Notes: generated from the letters alone by a model not told the origin. A stretch of DNA of 33,767 nt from Haplomitrium mnioides (GCA_049999725.1 JBNGIS010016963.1:1-33767); one strand, 5' to 3'. Counted from the stretch's first letter, positions 11,357-22,200 are shown. Program-made: numbers and translations.

Positions 11357-11620
11357 GCCAATGACAGGCACAACTAATCCTAGAAAAGAAAATAGGTACT
11401 TGCTTTTCCTATGTCCCTTCTTCACGATATCTTTCCCATCACACTTGCGAATTGCTTTAAGAGGCCGCAAAGCATTAGCACACTTGGCTTTGGAGCAAGA
11501 AAGCAATCCTCAAGAGAACGCTAGCTCTTTTAGTAGATTGCTCGCAACAATCAACTCCTTCTCTTCGGCAGAAGGTTTGCTGTCTCTACCATTCTGACAC
11601 GCGCCTTTAGTTTTCTCCAT
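11357..11620 (-). pseudogene. RHL1 (topoisomerase VI-complex DNA-binding protein) N-terminal fragment
   Basis: From the ATG at 11620: M-E-K-T-K-G, then a charged stretch, then (residues 49-88, 11476-11357) L-R-P-L-K-A-I-R-K-C-D-G-K-D-I-V-K-K and G-H-R-K-S-K-Y-L-F-S-F-L-G-L-V-V-P-V-I-G. Plant RHL1 has the same order: L-K-P-S-K, D-I-I-R-K, R-K-x-R-F-L-F-S-F-P-G-L-x-A-P. RHL1 is a DNA-binding partner of plant DNA topoisomerase VI and is needed for endoreduplication. An in-frame TGA (probably from CGA) lies at codon 37. After V-I-G the sequence no longer matches, so the conserved Y-L-x-F-P-Q-G core is missing. It is a captured, inactive 5' fragment. Confidence 0.75.
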
Positions 11621-11686
11621 TGCACAAAGCTAAGCTAGCTCATCTTAGTGCCACTTTGACTGAGAACTTCTTGCAGCGCCAATCCT

Positions 11687-11884
11687 TTACCAACGTTCTG
11701 CACAATCATATGTTTGCTCTCTCTCTTGCTCCGTCGCACACAACGCTCTCACTACTGCAGGGAAAACCCACGAGCATTCCTCTTCGTAGCCTCTCGCTTC
11801 TCTCCATTCCTCTTTGGCAACAGCTTGTATCAAGACAAGAGACAGAAGAGCCAACGCTATGACGCATTTATCTATCTTCCTCAT
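11687..11884 (-). CDS. Small open frame with a signal-peptide-like start
   Basis: Sixty-five codons from an ATG at 11884. It begins M-R-K-I-D-K-C, then a hydrophobic run (V-I-A-L-A-L-L-S-L-V-L-I-Q-A-V-A), then a charged tail with three cysteines in the whole frame. The start looks like a secretion signal, but no family was recognised, and it lies between captured RHL1 and nardilysin pieces. It could be a captured exon or chance. Confidence 0.2.
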   Translation of the reverse strand: MRKIDKCVIALALLSLVLIQAVAKEEWREARGYEEECSWVFPAVVRALCATEQEREQTYDCAERW

Positions 11885-12039
11885 CTCAAGAAAGAATCAA
11901 AACCGAGTCCACAACGCCAACGATTTGATAATTGGGGGCTAGCACATTGATATCCCCAACACTTCAACAAACAAATGTGCGTCTCCACGTACAACAAGCT
12001 AAAGCAACAAGTACAAGAAAAGCATGCTGCACACCTCCT

Positions 12040-12612
12040 CTAATTCACATGCATCACCATCCCAGACTTTGAGGCACCTTCGTGAGAGCGGCTTGTACCC
12101 TCTTCATTGCTATCATCAGTGTCTCTATTCCCATCCTGCTGCTTACTTTTGGGACACGATGTATGATCAGAATGTTCATCACTGCCACAAGCATCACATC
12201 CCATTGTATGTCCTCCTTCGTCATCCACTTCATCATCCTCATCTTCTTCTTCTCCCTCTCTGCCAGATTCTTCATCGCTATCCTCGTCCTCATCATCCTC
12301 TATTTCATCTTCGTGAGAATCGTTTCCTTCAAACATAAGCAGATTGTGAATTAGAAGCACAGCAAGGCCATTCCTGAGGTGAACTATTTCAAAAAGCCGT
12401 TTATTCGAAGGAGCCTTGATAGTAGGGGGAACATCTTGGACGAGCTTTGGACTGACTTCTATTTTCTTCCAGGAAACTACAACAGATAGAGAAGTTGGAA
12501 GCTTCTTGGAATTTGAACAGAAAATATGATGGCCCCAACGATTAGACAAGCCCTTGGCGCTGAGAGCCAGCATATGACTTAGAGCTCCACAATGCACCGT
12601 TATGGCAACCAC
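12040..12612 (-). pseudogene. Nardilysin-like M16 peptidase N-terminal fragment
   Basis: The open frame on the - strand begins at a GTG, so its first residues are probably not native. Residues 71-92 read K-R-L-F-E-I-V-H-L-R-N-G-L-A-V-L-L-I-H, followed by a long acidic tract (about 101-134). This order, a K/R-R-L-x-x-x-x-L-x-N-G-L-x-x-L-L-x-H strand and then Asp/Glu repeats, marks plant nardilysin-like proteins, zinc peptidases of the insulin-degrading (M16) family. The tail adds cysteine and Ser/Asp-rich sequence. The H-x-x-E-H zinc site lies downstream in the family and is absent. This is the largest captured piece and is unbroken over 190 codons, so it may be the youngest. No catalytic function is possible. 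Confidence 0.75.
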
Positions 12613-12658
12613 TCATCCCTTGAACCACGAATCTGCAACAACATCATAAGTCGATGAC

Positions 12659-12745
12659 GAGTAATATTTTGGTGTAAGCAGATTCTCGAGTAATATTTTG
12701 GTGTAAGCAGATTCTCGAGTAATATTTTGGTGTAAGCAGATTCTC
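12659..12745. repeat. 29-bp perfect triplication
   Basis: Three consecutive identical 29-bp copies beginning gagtaatattttggtgtaag, at 12659-12687, 12688-12716 and 12717-12745. A partial fourth start (gagtaac) follows. It lies just upstream, on the - strand, of the nardilysin-like fragment. No divergence between units implies recent expansion. Confidence 0.9.
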
Positions 12746-13949
12746 GAGTAACTACACCGCTTACATGATGAGCAAACTCTAGCTGCTCTCCTCTTCTTTT
12801 TTCTTTCTGTAAAAGACTATTAAACATACATAAAGCAGGGCTAGAGACGTTGTTGTTGGTGATACACAGCCTTTCCACCGCCTCCAATATCGCCTTAACG
12901 TTCTCTAATTTTTAGGGTTTTCTTACCAATTGCGCCAGCCCTATCTTCCCTTAGAGATCCATACAATTCAAAATATTTTCAACATCTAGCAAACTCTTTT
13001 TTGATCCACGTACTGCCTAATCTAGAATTTGGCCATTAAATCCTTGATATTGCATGCTCCTTTGAATTTTCAACACAAACTCGCGAGCCTTCATTGTACT
13101 CAATTGCGTTGACCTTTTGTGTTCTGACACATGGCAGAATAGCACTTTCCTATAGCCTCAAGACGCCACTTTGTTGCTCATTGATGAATGTGCTCCTCCT
13201 TGTGCTCCAATAAAGCTCTTCTAGAAGCTTCCTCAATCGTCTATCTCCTGACCTAACAAGCCTTTGGCAATTGACTACTATTATTGCTTTCTTCACGGGA
13301 TCAAGGTGTGCTATTGTACTTCCGATCTTTATGGCTATAGAGCTCGCATAGGATCTTAAATGAAATTTATTCCACATGCATGTCTAATATATAGGGTGTT
13401 TCTAATCATTATCATTCCAAAACCAAATAGTTTTTTTCATATCTGTAAAGATTCCAAATGCATTAATGCAACTATGATTTCCGAACACTTCCCTATTCCA
13501 TTCATTGACATAATAATAGATAATGTTGTTGGATATAAATGCTAAAGTTTCCTTGATGGATTCTTAAGGTACAATTAAATAGGTATTCATCCAAATTCAT
13601 GTTCTCTAACTACTATCACCACAGTTTGGAGCTAATGTTTTTATAACAAGATAGTTTTTAGGTTGTGCAACGTCTTCCAACATATCATGATAATGGTATT
13701 CAAATCTCTTATTTACGATCTTGCCAAATATCTAGAGATAAATCTGAATAATTTAATTGTTTATAGTACTTTTGCCAATCATCTCACAAAACTTGAATTG
13801 GCCTTTGACTGATGTTATATTTTTAGAATATCCTTGAACTCAAAAATATCCAAGTTCTTTACGCATGTAGATGTCTTATCATTTTGGAAAAGGGGTTGCA
13901 TCCTAATTTATCCAAAGTGAGTATCATTCTCTTGTTGCTCGCTCTCCAA
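12746..13949. other. Right part of the captured-gene block; no recognised gene
   Basis: The - strand has open frames at 13377-13150 (75 codons) and in 13110-12900 that look exon-like but match nothing I recognise. From about 13380 to 13940 the DNA is AT-rich and lacks long frames. The junction with A-type sequence lies between about 13900 and 13950. Confidence 0.35.
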
Positions 13950-15450
13950 AATATCAAACACTTACAACATTTTCCTCGTAAATTCGTCGATTGATGGCCA
14001 CTACTTTGAACAAGAAATAGGCAACTCAAAACAAGAACTTTTTTAATAGAAAAAAACGTGGTTTTGTTTTAAGAACAAAAAGTAAGTGAGTTTTTGAGCT
14101 TCATTTTTGGCCATTTTAACAAGGATGATAAAGCAAGAGTCAATTTTATTATGCAAAATGAAACAATATTCTAAGCTTTTATGAGAATATTGGAAATATT
14201 GAAATCTATAAAAAGTATGAAAATTATGGTAAGTTTTCACAACAAACTTGCATTTATCATTTATTACAATTTGAAGCCCAAAAGTTGAAATGCACATCTG
14301 AAGAAACTATTTTGAAATATGTTTGGTTACACAAACTCTATGCGTGCATAGACATGGTGCTCTTTGAAACTTATTTTTTGGAAAACAAATTATAGAACAT
14401 GAGGAAAATCCCCAAGCAAAAGCAACAAAACGAAATATTTCATGGATTCAGAAGATCTATTTTCAAGTTCTAGCAAGAAAGAAGCTTTCATTTATAGTTG
14501 AAAGTCCATACACGCAAAAGTTAAAGTGGGTATAAAAAAAAGGTTTCATCATTTAAAAATATTTTATAGTTGAGAGAAATATCTACAGAGATGAGTCATA
14601 TTCAGAATCAGAAAGTTAGTGGCTAAGAAGATTGAACTAAGAGTGTAAACAAGAAACATCTCCAAGTTTTTGGCTAGATTGTACCAAACAAAGGTTTTGA
14701 GTTCTACAAAAGTGTCTTTGACCAGTGTAGAATCTAAGTTCTAACCAGTAGTCTTTGTATGTTGAAGCTAGAGGGTTGTATATGAGAAGTAGAACATGTG
14801 GAAGGCTTGGACTTCCACCCCAAAGTCTATGCACGTATAGGAATCCAAGCTGAATATTTGAACACTCCACCCCAAAGTCTATGTGCATATAGGAGAGCTC
14901 ATCATATGAACACGCCACAAAAAAAACTATTAAAAAACCTAGGTTTTGGATTTCGTATGAGAGTTTTTGCACGTACGACTTTTCGATATGCAAATCAAAG
15001 TCTATGCGCACATAAGGTTCAGACTTCTACAATCGAGGATACAAGCGGTAAAGGTTATGTTTTTTGCAACAAACTCTACGCGCGTTAAAGATTTTGTTTT
15101 CTAATTCATAATCTAAAAGTAAAACAACTACAAAGCTCTACAGCGAGTCAAAGCGGGCCGAAGGTTTTCAATTTTACATCAAAGTCTTTACAAGCAAAAG
15201 CTATGTAGTCAATTTGGGTAGATGCTTCAGCAATACAATAACCTTAAACTCTTTTAGCAAGCACTAAAAAAGGAAACAACATACTTACATTCTCAATAAG
15301 AAAATATTTTACAAACCAAATGAAAATATTAACTAAAGATTCACGTTTTATTTACAGAGAATAACATTCAACTTGGAATGATTTATACTTAAAAGTTCAA
15401 TAAGGCAGATAATTCAACAAATTCCTTCAAAATATTCTTACATACTTTAA
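13950..15450 (+). other. Remnant of a gene A 3' end and flank
   Basis: From about 13950 the DNA matches the last part of A2 and its 3' flank (22140-23780) in the same orientation: 'actactttgaac-aagaaataggcaactcaaaacaagaactttttt', the 'ttggccattttaacaa' stretch, and two 52-bp-spaced degenerate palindromes (about 14829 and 14881). It abuts the 3' end of B2, so it shows the normal A-3'/B-3' convergence. The A coding part is missing. No intact frame is present. Confidence 0.6.
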
Positions 15451-17249
15451 AAAATAATAACTTTAAATTACAATGTAATTGAAAGTACACAATATACAAT
15501 TAAATTCTAAAATTGCTTTAGTCACTCGTCTCGACTTTTTGAATTTAGCTTCAGAAGATTCATCAAGATTTACTTGATTTGCCTCAGTGTTAATGATAGT
15601 GTTTGAATCTCTTTCAAACATATCAAGACTGATTGTTTTTTTTCTTTTGTTCTCAAATAGATTTGATTTAATGGTAGATAGAGTGGTTTTTCTCAAATTT
15701 TTTTTTTGTGTAAGAAGAAAATCAAAAGACAAAATTGTGATTTGTGTCACATCAAGTACATCAATATGTAACTTGGATTTGCATTTCTATTTTGTTGCAA
15801 CTACTTTTTTTAGGAAGTATTGTATAGAAAATGCATCCTCAGCCTCATAAGCAAACCATTGAACACGTACTTGTTTCGAGTTTGGAGGTTCTTCCTCATC
15901 AAATGACAAAAATTTGATGACTTGGCAACCCAAAAAGGTCTGAATTTTGGATCCAAAGATGCAACTACACAAATAAACATTCTAGCTTTCACCTCATATA
16001 GATTGCCAAATTTGTGCTTGTATCAAGAGTTGTGTGAAAGAGTCCCTTCTCGTGGCCTAGGTGCTCCATCATAGATTGCTCGACATGTAGAAAGTATTTG
16101 TTGTATTGGAGTCTCTTCTTTTGTCTATTAAGCATCAAGTTGAAAACCTAGACAAACATTTTGATAGTCATTACAAGTGTTTGTCGATTGTGACAGTGGA
16201 AAGGTAAATTTTGCTTTGAGTCCTCGTCTTTTGTTTTCAAGGATGTAGGCCGCAATCTCTTGTTGGACAAGAAAAAAGTCATTCTGCCATTGAACATCAA
16301 AATCTGTAAAGAACTTGTAGCAATTCTCACTTATGTTGTCCATTATTGCAAAGACCACTTTCTCAACATCAACTTCTCTTTCTTCCTTTTGAGATCTTTT
16401 GATTTCAGAATATGTCTTGAGAGGAATCAATATTGAACTCAAAATTTCTTTTTCCACTTCAAGTAAGCACTTGAGTTGACAAATACCATCCTCATGCAAC
16501 CAAAATTCATTAGTTGAAAACTGTTTGCTCCAAATCTTTGCATTAGAATCATTCAAATGGAACTTAAATTGTTGATTAAGAGTAATGTCATGTATCCTTT
16601 AAACCAGATAGGGACGTTGTTGCAAAAATACTTTGAGATCCCAAGTTTCCAACAAAATAATTGCATGAGATTTAGGATTATAGAATAATTGAAGCGCCTC
16701 GCTAAGACTCGTAATCGTGAAAGCTTTGACACGTTTCAAGAATCGGCTCAACATTTGATCGATTTGATCATGAGTATAACCAACTATGAGAAATCCTATC
16801 TTGATTTTTTTGAAAACATTCTTGATAATATGGAGACTAAAATATTCAAATAAGATAGAAAATCTTATTCTCTCGTGTTATGTTGTCCAACTGAAGATAC
16901 AAAGTTGGAGGTAACAGCCTTTCAAAGTCACATAATATTTTCTTGAGCACAGTCACTGTCAAATGAGAATCGCTTCTCAAGTTTCCGTAGGTTAAGAAGA
17001 CCCTTGAAGAAAGAGCATAATTGACTATTAATGCACCAACAACATGCACACCCACCAAACAATCTTTATCAATGTTTTTTGGTGGCAAAGGCCAGTGTGG
17101 AATAGCAATTTTTTTCTGATCCACTCCATCAATGACAATTCCCAAGTACTTTTGACCATCGACATAGCATTTTCTTCAATGGTTTGGAAGTTTTGTTCTG
17201 TCTTTCATTTGTTGGTCACAATGAAGAAACAATTGGCGACTATGTTTGA

Positions 17250-18121
17250 CTGCATCATCAAAGCATAAAAGACATAAAAGTAGTTCAATAAAACATATGT
17301 CAATATTTCAAACTTCAAAAGGCAACCTCAAGTGCTAAAAATATTCAAATCATCTTAAACAAATGTTTGGGTTGGTAGAAGTGAAAATTTTGTAAGAGAT
17401 TAAGAATAAACTTTAAGTAATTTAAATAAAAGAAAATCTGAATAACATTCACAATAGGTATTTGTGTTTGACTTAGAATAAACAAAAGTTTTGAAAGGAG
17501 AAAAACAAGATTTGCTAACAAAGGGTCACAAACTTGAACTATAGTTTCAAAGGTAGTTTGGACTCTTTGTTTACAAAGGAGTAAAAAAAACCAGAACAGA
17601 TCTTATGCACACATAGAATAAGTAGAAATATCAACTGATTGTATGCGCGCATAGGACCAAAGCAACAACACCAATATCATGAGATGCTTTGACTATTGTC
17701 GCGAGTGGTTTTAAAGGAAACAAGAACAAATCCTATATGCGCATAAGATTTGCAAACAACAAAAACAGTTCTTGCAATTATTTTCCTAGCAAACGACTCT
17801 TGATTCAAAGCAACAAAAGCAAAACTTGTTGCAAGGCTAAGATTGTCACCAAAAATTAGGTTCATTTCCTCACTTTATTTGACTGTAGACAAGGTTTGGA
17901 ATCAAACTAAAAAAAACTACCCTATGGTGAGCATAAACTCTCTTCTCACAACTCAAGTTGGTAAGAACTATTTGACTCAAATCTTGTTTGTTGAACAACT
18001 TAAAAAAAGAAAACATCTTTTGGCACTAAGTTGAGAAAACCTAACATCTCTAGAACTAAGCTGAGTCTGGAAAAAAGAGCATGGATTAACCAAAAGTTTC
18101 AAAAGAGAAGAAATTTGTTAC
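17250..18121 (-). other. B2 intron with palindrome repeats
   Basis: An 872-bp intron with donor AAAG|GTAACA at 18122/18121 and acceptor GATGCAG at 17256-17250. It contains an exact ATGCGCGCAT at 17643-17652 and decayed versions near 17605 and 17733, within sequence related to the 93-bp repeat. No gene. Confidence 0.65.
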
Positions 18122-19444
18122 CTTTGTCAGACTCCAAGAAAGATTTTTCTCACAACGATTTTATTTCTTTGCATGTTTTACAAACAACAAGTCTATTGTG
18201 TCTTGGAATTTTTACATTTGGAAAATATGTTCTCTAGTGTTTTGTAAAACCCTAGAAACTAAGAATACAATCAAAATCTTCTTTTTCAAATAAGTTATGT
18301 AGTAGTTATAAACTTTCCATTTTGTTAAATTATCAAACAAGTTATAAACTTTGTGAGTGGGCATTCTCTCGTTGTGTCTTTGAAAAAAAATGTCCATCCA
18401 CTCATGCACAAAAATTCCTTTAGCAAATAATTCTCTTTTTCCAAAAATGCCTCTACGATATGTTTTTTTTTAGATTTTGAATCCTTTGGATCCTATCATT
18501 CCATATTGATAATATTGATTTGAAGGCTCTTCTACAGACAATGGTATCGCCAAGTAGAGTAAACCGACTAGAGTATTTTCTTGGTATTCCCCATTGCACT
18601 GTGATATCTCAATTCTTTATGCTTTGTCAAAAATACGTTTCTCTCACAATTTTCAAAAAATTTGTCCCGCACAACGACAAGAAATGTTTTTGAGAACATG
18701 AAATTCTCTTCAATTTAGAAATTGACATAGGAGCTTTGTCAGGATGAACTTTTCGTAAAGAATTTTCACGAAAGGTGTTTTCCCGTTTGGGTTTTGGTCC
18801 AAACAAAGAATTCTTATGTTGTGCTGGTCGATTTGGTCCATAGGAGATAATTTATCATCTTGAAGATCTTGATCATCATCATAAACATTGTTTGTTCCTT
18901 TGCAAAAAACTTTCAAAGAATAAGAACCTCATTGAGGTTTGGAAGAACTACACTATGCCGAAACGGAATCTTGAACATTAGGAACTATTTTTTGTAGTAT
19001 AATTGGTGCCCTTTGCGATAACTCCAACAAAATATTGGTTGACTAAGACTCTTTGCTAGAACCATTTCCAAAACTATCGTCTGAAGACTCCTCCAAAAGA
19101 ATTTGGTTTGTTTTAGATTTCCCAATCTCATTGCAAGGTCCAACTTGAGTTGAAATCACTCGTTGTTTGAGTGGTGCTATCGGAGATAGCAATTCATCTC
19201 AAAAATTGAAATCATCCATAGATTGTATGTTTTTTTTGCTTTGAACAAACACACTTTGATCGTGAATATCAAGGTCCTCCTCAAATGATGACAAAGAAAA
19301 GTCCACAATCCTTTGAAAATTTTGAGTTGAATGTCTTTCTGTTGATCCGTTGGAATAATCAAAAGAAAGATTCAAATTTGAATGCTTGACTGACAATAAG
19401 GATCTTAAATGTGTAGAAGGTTGTGTCATCAACTTTTTGCGATC

Positions 19445-19580
19445 GATGGGTTCCCTCTTTGATCCTTTCAACGTAAGTTGTTCACTCTTTAATCCTATGT
19501 GTGCATTGGGCTCACTCCTTGACTATATGCCCGTATAGAGTTCAATCCCTGATCTTATACGCGCATAGGGTTCACTTTCT
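19445..19580 (-). repeat. 30-bp coding repeat in B2
   Basis: About four 30-bp units, read on the - strand as S-E-P-Y-A-R-I-R-S-G, I-E-L-Y and so on, ending before S-K-R-E-P-I-D. It has the same location and period as 391-570 in B1. The palindrome core is mostly decayed (tatgcgcgtata, atgcacacat). Confidence 0.7.
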
Positions 19581-19745
19581 CAATCTTCTTGGGTAGAGTT
19601 ATCTGATTCAACAGAAGCCATCTTTTTCCCCAATATACTTGCCGCCACATTTGAAGCTTTAGGTAGTCCATCGCTCAACTCCAAAGAATTGGGGTTTGGA
19701 GAAACTATTTTAACAAATATTGTCACCCTCTTACGGCCTACTTAA

Positions 19746-20130
19746 ACTAAGTGTTTTTACATAAAATTCTACAAAACGACAAAATCGTGAACTTTCTATG
19801 AAGAAAATGAAAAAAAGAAATTGGAAAGATGGAAACGAGCGATGCTTTATACACTAACTCTTTTTTTTTGCACCACGCAAACCTACATGTTAAGAGCTCC
19901 GTGAATCATTTTTTGGTGGGAAAATCCATTTTTTGAACCTTAGGCATAAAAAGAAGTGATAATGGAAAGTTTCTTTCCATTGTCACAAGTTCACTTTCTA
20001 GTTTATGTTTTCTCGTCATCGGTTTTTTGCATTGTCTTGTTATTTTGCTATTTTCAACCTATCACTTTTGGGGAACTTTTGTTTACCAGATTTTTGACCC
20101 CAAATTCTACTTATTTTCACTTTTGGGAAA
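19746..20130. promoter_or_regulatory. Bidirectional promoter between B2 and A2
   Basis: Divergent genes share this 385-bp interval. A - strand TATA (GTGTATAAAG) at 19845-19854 points to B2; a + strand TATA-like box (CATAAAAAG) at 19945-19953 points to A2. They are about 100 bp apart. Between them is the block conserved in all three copies: poly-T, GCACC, an ACGTGT-type box (ACATGT here), GAGCTCC, GAATCATTTTT and G-rich GGTGGG. The A2 ATG at 20131 lies about 180 bp after its TATA. ACGTG boxes are commonly bound by plant bZIP/bHLH factors; control by them is inferred. Confidence 0.65.
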
Positions 20131-22200
20131 ATGGCATCACAGGTCAATGTTTCCAAACCTGTTCAGTCAAAGCCTTATAGGTATTCGAATGTTCTCAAGG
20201 TTCTCAAGCCATAAAAGTTAGACTCGGATTGGGTACTGAATTGTGGATCTATGAAATACATAGATCAACACCTTTACCTTTTTGTTGATGAAGGTGAAAA
20301 TTTTAACCTAGGTTTTTTGGTCCAAATCACCATGATTAGAAATAGGCAGCGAGCCCACAATGGGCTAGTTGTGCAGTCATAGGACAACATTACCCTTTAT
20401 AAGGCCTCTCCAAAATGATTTTGTTTTTCAAAGATGAATTAGAGGGGCATCTTCACCAAGCATCTATAGTCGGCCAAGAACGACGGAAAAGTAAGATTTG
20501 AAATTCATTTTTCATTTCATTCCTTTTTCTAATGACTCGGAAGTCAATGGGCGTATGGGCTCATGAGTCCATGCATACATGGACTAGGGAGAACATGCAC
20601 AATTGGACACCATACTCCTTGCACAAAAGGACTCCACAGTTCATATGCACATGGACTCCCTACTCCATGTGTGCATGGGCTCCCTACTCTATGCACGCAT
20701 AGACTCCCTAGTTAATGCGCTCTTGGACTAGAGAGTCTATGTGTGCATAGACTCCCTAGTCAATGCGCTCTTGGACTACAGAGTCCATGCACGCATAGAC
20801 CCCAAATTCCATGTGCGCATTGACTTTGGAGTCCCTGCTTACTTGGAGTATAGAGTCCATACGCGTTTGGACTCCATAGTCCTTTATAGCTTAGATTGTA
20901 GGCTTAAGAAATTTTCACTCTTTATAAACATTTGTAGATTTTTTGCTAACATGTTTTTTATTTTGTTTTTCAACTCACTCAATACTTGGCGGACTTTGTT
21001 GATGCCTACCCAGATGCAAAGCGCGTGTTGTAGGACTTCATCAAGATGGCTATCAACATCAAACTACTGAAGCCTAAGTAGGGAGTTTGTATTGCGCAGT
21101 TAGTGCTACATCCAAGCACGATCACAATGTCAGTGGCAGCAATAGGAGGACCGTTAGTTACTAATAAGAGAAAGGCAGTGGAGCAAGAAGAGGCTCCAAA
21201 AAAGAAGAAACAGACAGTCCCAAAGAAGAAGCATGTTTTGACACCAATTGTTGAAGAGGAGGTTGTACCCTCTCCATCTCCATCAAGGTTATCTTTTGCA
21301 AATCCTTCCTTTCCATCTTTGAGTAGCTCATAGGAGGGAGCAGAGCCACAACCTGTGTAAGCTTCAATATCAAGAGCCAAAAGGCTAATGCACAAGGAGC
21401 TAAGAACTTTTTAGGAAAGAGAACAAGTTGATCCTCATACAGTGTTTGAGGTTGATTGAGGACTTTGTTGAGCTTCTTGCGTGGAGAATGCTCACAAATA
21501 AATATGTGCATATTTTTTCTATTGTTGTTGTGGACCCAAAGTGCGGGTTAAAGGATAAGCCATATGTTGATCTGAGAAACCCTGACAAGTATCGTTACGA
21601 GATTGCTGGAGGCAATCATAGTGTTGCCATAAGGCAACTTTTGATCACAAAATACAGAGCAAAGAATCCAGCGATGTTGTTGTGCAATTGTTATGTGTAC
21701 ATGAGTCTAACTCTAGCAGAGGCTCGTATTTTTGCAATGGATGACAATTACGACCAAAGATACAAACTAGAAATGACATCAATTCAAAAGGTCGAATATT
21801 GGTATCAAAGGTTCATAGAGAGTGGGATGGTGTCATCTTAGAAATTAAAAAGAGAGTTGGTGTTGGAGATCTTGGAGATAAAGCCAAAGTTGACTCTTGA
21901 GAAGATAGTGACTTCTCAGAACAATAGGTTCCAGCTTGCATTTTGAAGTGGTAAGCTCTAGGATTTACAACATAGCATTTTTACAATGTGGGAGAAGAAC
22001 ACCGTCAAGGGCTAGAAGTTAAAGGCCAAAGGTTCTTTAAGAATAGAGGACATGAAGTGGGCGCCTTGGAGGTCCCTTCAAGGTATTCTCGATGAAATCA
22101 AAATCTCTATTTTGAAATGTGTTGAAGTTGGAGAGCTTTCGATCAAGGAGATATCTCGCGAATTGGAAAGAACAGCCGCTACTTTGAACCAGGAATAGAC
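20131..22200 (+). pseudogene. A2: ParB-like gene A of the two-gene element, decayed
   Basis: Exon 1 (20131-20490) starts M-A-S-Q-V-N-V-S and contains K-P-Y-R-Y-S-N-V-L, H-L-Y-L-F and G-E-N-F-N-L-G-F-L-V-Q-I-T-M-I. The donor is GGAAAA|GTAAGA at 20491. The intron is filled by the 24-bp array. The exon 2 acceptor at 20971-20973 reads CAA where A3 has CAG. Exon 2 gives L-A-D-F-V-D-A-Y, a Lys/Pro linker (21121-21330), then V-V-V-D-P-K-C-G-L-K-D-K, Y-R-Y-E-I-A-G-G-N-H-S (GGNHS about 21607-21621) and L-C-N-C-Y-V-Y. A segment after E-R-E-Q-V-D-P, about 50 codons in A3, is deleted. Stops include TAA after L-K-P in exon 1. G-G-N-H-S followed by A-x-R-Q-L-L recalls the ParB/sulfiredoxin G-x-H-R-x-x-A motif; function is inferred. 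Confidence 0.7.
20530..20890 (+). repeat. 24-bp minisatellite array in the A2 intron
   Basis: About 14-15 units of 24 bp. The palindrome pair is GGACTC-nn-GAGTCC plus an ATGCGCGCAT derivative (atgcacgcat, atgtgtgcat, atgcgctctt). Unit order is partly duplicated (20727-20780: 'atgcgctcttggacta-agagtctatgtgtgcatagactccctagt' occurs nearly twice). It occupies the intron between A2 exons 1 and 2. Confidence 0.85.

Larger units (their letters stand above)
8000..13900 (-). mobile_element. Probable gene-capturing transposon with several plant gene 5' fragments
   Basis: The block separates A/B sequence on both sides and has none of the ATGCGCGCAT repeats. On the - strand it holds, in order, the first-exon parts of a nardilysin-like peptidase, RHL1, probably a MATH-domain protein, and argininosuccinate synthase. 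Each is only the N-terminal portion, and the argininosuccinate synthase piece ends at an exon/GT border, so the capture was from DNA, not cDNA. Unrelated gene starts in one orientation over 3 kb are typical of Helitrons and Pack-type elements. I found no convincing terminal inverted repeats, target duplication or Helitron CTRR hairpin, so class and ends are uncertain. Confidence 0.55.
15463..19745 (-). pseudogene. B2: transposase-like gene B, best-preserved core
   Basis: Exon 1 runs from about 19745 to 18122 and exon 2 from 17249 to 15463, with a GT/AG intron (18121-17250) at the same place as in B1. Joining gives E-S-D-K-V-K-H-S-R-Q-L-F-L-H in frame. Exon 2 carries V-I-D-G-V-D-Q-K-K (about 17140), V-G-V-H-V-V-G-A-L, P-P-T-L-Y-L-Q-L-D-N (about 16900), G-F-L-I-V-G-Y-T-H-D-Q-I-D-Q (about 16796-16750), then F-F-T-D-F-D-V-Q-W-Q and a C-terminal F-W-V-A-K ... 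V-R-V-Q-W-F barrel-like region (BAH or chromo-like, inferred). The D-G-V-D-Q, L-D-N and I-D-Q acidic residues could be an RNase H-fold metal triad; that is inference. The N-terminal M-A-G-V start is lost, and stops and one-base shifts occur (for example in V-A-K-V near 15920). Related to DUF7869-like proteins from memory. Confidence 0.7.

Noticed and set aside
12054-12354. Other frames over the nardilysin-like acidic tract
   Set aside because: They are shadows of GAT/GAA-rich coding sequence on the - strand.
1-19925. Inverted copies at 1-60 and 19870-19925 as terminal inverted repeats of a 19.9-kb element
   Set aside because: The same block occurs a third time at 30849 between divergent genes with TATA boxes, so it is a shared promoter. 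A terminal role is not excluded but not supported.
20530-20890. CRISPR-like regularly spaced repeats
   Set aside because: There are no unique spacers; units are contiguous 24-bp copies in a eukaryotic intron.
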